From NCBI GenBank assembly GCA_045133615.1, contig JBGUUQ010000103.1, forward strand, positions 10,375 to 74,374: a DNA stretch of 64,000 bases. Reading direction: 5' to 3'. The stretch comes from M3 sp045133615. GTDB taxonomy: Bacteria > Bacteroidota > Bacteroidia > Bacteroidales > Muribaculaceae. Below, piece by piece: positions 62,948 to 64,000 of the stretch (position 1 is its first letter; every line of letters starts with the position of its first letter). Under the pieces are notes generated by a model. It worked only from the letters and a program-made list of their open reading frames with translations, did no database searches and had not been told where the DNA came from. The position numbers were made by a program, and so were the translations under genes.

Positions 62948-63916
62948 CTATTTTTGCCATGTATTACGTATAATCCATTTCCCTGAGTTTCCACCTTCAC
63001 GAATCAATACGCCATTTTCTCGGAATAGGTCTATTATCTTTCTAACCTGACGTTCACTTATGTTTAATCGTTTAGAAAGTTCTGCTCTTGAAATTGACGG
63101 GGTTTCTTTTATTGTCTCCAATAGTTTTTCTGCGTCTTTTGGAACGCTTTGGAACGCCGTTGGATCATCATTGGAACGCTTTGGAATGTTTTCTTCGTTG
63201 TCTGCACGCCAAATGACTACTCTAAAATCTTCTTCTTGATAAAATTCCGGTGTCTTCAACCCATATTCGCGACATTTGTTAATAATGTCCTCTGTACCGG
63301 TTCCAACTTTCTCAATATATCCGTTCCAATACATAGGGTCAGCAAGTAGTGGATTCGCCGGCAATGACTTGTGTGGTTCGTGCAACTTTTGCACAGTTAA
63401 TCCATAAGGCAATGTACCAGGATTCCATACCTCCAATCTGTTCCGGAACAACATGATTTGGACACTTGCATTGCTTGTATAATCTCTATGACACACGGCA
63501 TTAACGATTGCCTCTTTTACGGCATCGATAGGCAACTCAGGGCGTGTGGGGATATCTGCTTTTACTCCTTCTTCGCGTGTGCCTACCCAATTATTTATAC
63601 GGCTCATTACAAAACTTGTCGCTTGGTCAACAAGTTCAAAGACATCTCCTCTATAAATTTGATATGCAGGCATAGGCTTCTCAACCACATTGCCATAGAA
63701 CTGCACGCATTTCACTTCTGATGTAATGAAGTACTTCTGTGGTTTTTTGCCGAACAGCAATACTGCGGCATTCGCCAATCTGCCATTATCATCAATCAAA
63801 TCAAGATGCGTAAGCAATGATGCCGGCGAAGTCTCGACGGGCAGCGGAAAATTTCGCTTTGTACGTGCCATGTGGATAAAGTTTTTCATCTTGTTTTCAT
63901 CTAAATCTTCCAGAGT
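62948..63916 (-). pseudogene. Truncated AlbA-type/COG2865 ATP-binding transcriptional regulator
   Basis: Readable frame 62948-63889 (313 residues from an internal-looking Met) and in phase further out to about 63916. It contains the ATP-binding-like C-terminal half, with LPIDAVKEAIVNAVCHRDYTS, LEVWNPGTLPYGLT and a final winged-helix segment. The usual N-terminal DNA-binding AlbA_2 domain of about 170 residues is missing. An in-frame stop (63944-63946) lies beside the 15-bp repeats, so the gene is probably interrupted by an inserted element. Confidence 0.6.
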
Positions 63917-63930
63917 TGTAGATAGTAATC

Positions 63931-63969
63931 GAAAAGTATACCACTATAATAATTGAAAAGTATACCACT
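63931..63969. repeat. Two 15-bp direct repeats, possible IS21-type end
   Basis: GAAAAGTATACCACT is at 63931-63945 and again at 63955-63969, 24 bases apart, with the 5 bases in front of each nearly the same (TAATC and TAATT). IS21-family elements carry several internal copies of their end sequence, and a TG at 63917-63918 could be the terminus. The element body would lie beyond the window. Confidence 0.45.
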
Positions 63970-64000
63970 TAATTAACGTTTTCTTCGTTATTTCGACCTT

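Noticed and set aside
63931..63969. The two direct repeats as a CRISPR array
   Set aside because: Only two 15-bp copies with a 9-base spacer, and no cas genes nearby.

Overview
The window is a chromosomal segment of a Bacteroidota bacterium, order Bacteroidales. The evidence is threefold. Promoters match the Bacteroidota pattern (TTTG or TTG, 19-20 bases, TAnnTTTG) and strong ribosome binding sites are scarce. The gene content includes PorZ, GldD and GldE, BspA-like repeats, a YfhO-family protein and BlaI/M56 pairs. The division and cell wall cluster has the Bacteroidales order. A gut lineage such as Muribaculaceae is plausible, but that is inference. No rRNA, tRNA or CRISPR array was seen.

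Layout. 1-11 kb holds nadA (cut by the window edge), leuS, an RdgB/HAM1 pyrophosphatase, porZ, a conserved hypothetical gene, dapB, lepB, a WbqC-like gene and a sirtuin. 11.0-26.1 kb is an unbroken dcw cluster: rsmH, ftsL-like, ftsI, murE, mraY, murD, ftsW, murG, murC, ftsQ, ftsA, ftsZ. No mraZ is present, and a perfect 18-bp palindrome lies just in front of rsmH. 26.1-28.7 kb is an accessory island of a small secreted protein, a GNAT-like protein and a tail-anchored pseudokinase. 28.8-31.4 kb has yqeY, serS and panB. 31.5-33.4 kb is a BlaI-type repressor with an M56 sensor protease behind palindromic operators. 33.5-43.2 kb has a lipoprotein GH13 amylase, aroQ, pyk, an O-methyltransferase, rbfA, a LolC/E-type permease, a secreted hypothetical protein, a secreted endonuclease I with a probable type IX sorting tail, and a glycerophosphodiesterase.

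43.2-47.9 kb is on the minus strand: xerD, a methyltransferase-like gene, a yfhO-like gene, then an Lrp/AsnC regulator. 48.1-50.5 kb is a tandem of three FKBP-type prolyl isomerases with different predicted locations. 50.6-55.7 kb is the most unusual part. An exported PPC-domain protein and an exported 1407-residue TPR-CHAT caspase-like protease follow a run of ten G and a dyad, and their base use differs from the flanks. 56.1-62.8 kb has a BspA-like surface protein, trmB, mrp, gldE, gldD, a phosphopantetheinyl transferase and upp. The window ends in a truncated AlbA/COG2865-type regulator next to two 15-bp direct repeats that look like the end of an IS21-type element.

How the genes work together. 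The dcw genes make lipid II and build the divisome. PorZ serves the type IX secretion system, and the endonuclease and possibly the BspA-like protein look like its cargo. LepB, the FKBPs and LolC/E serve envelope protein export. The exported CHAT/PPC pair is the best candidate for an undescribed system; its function is not known from the sequence.
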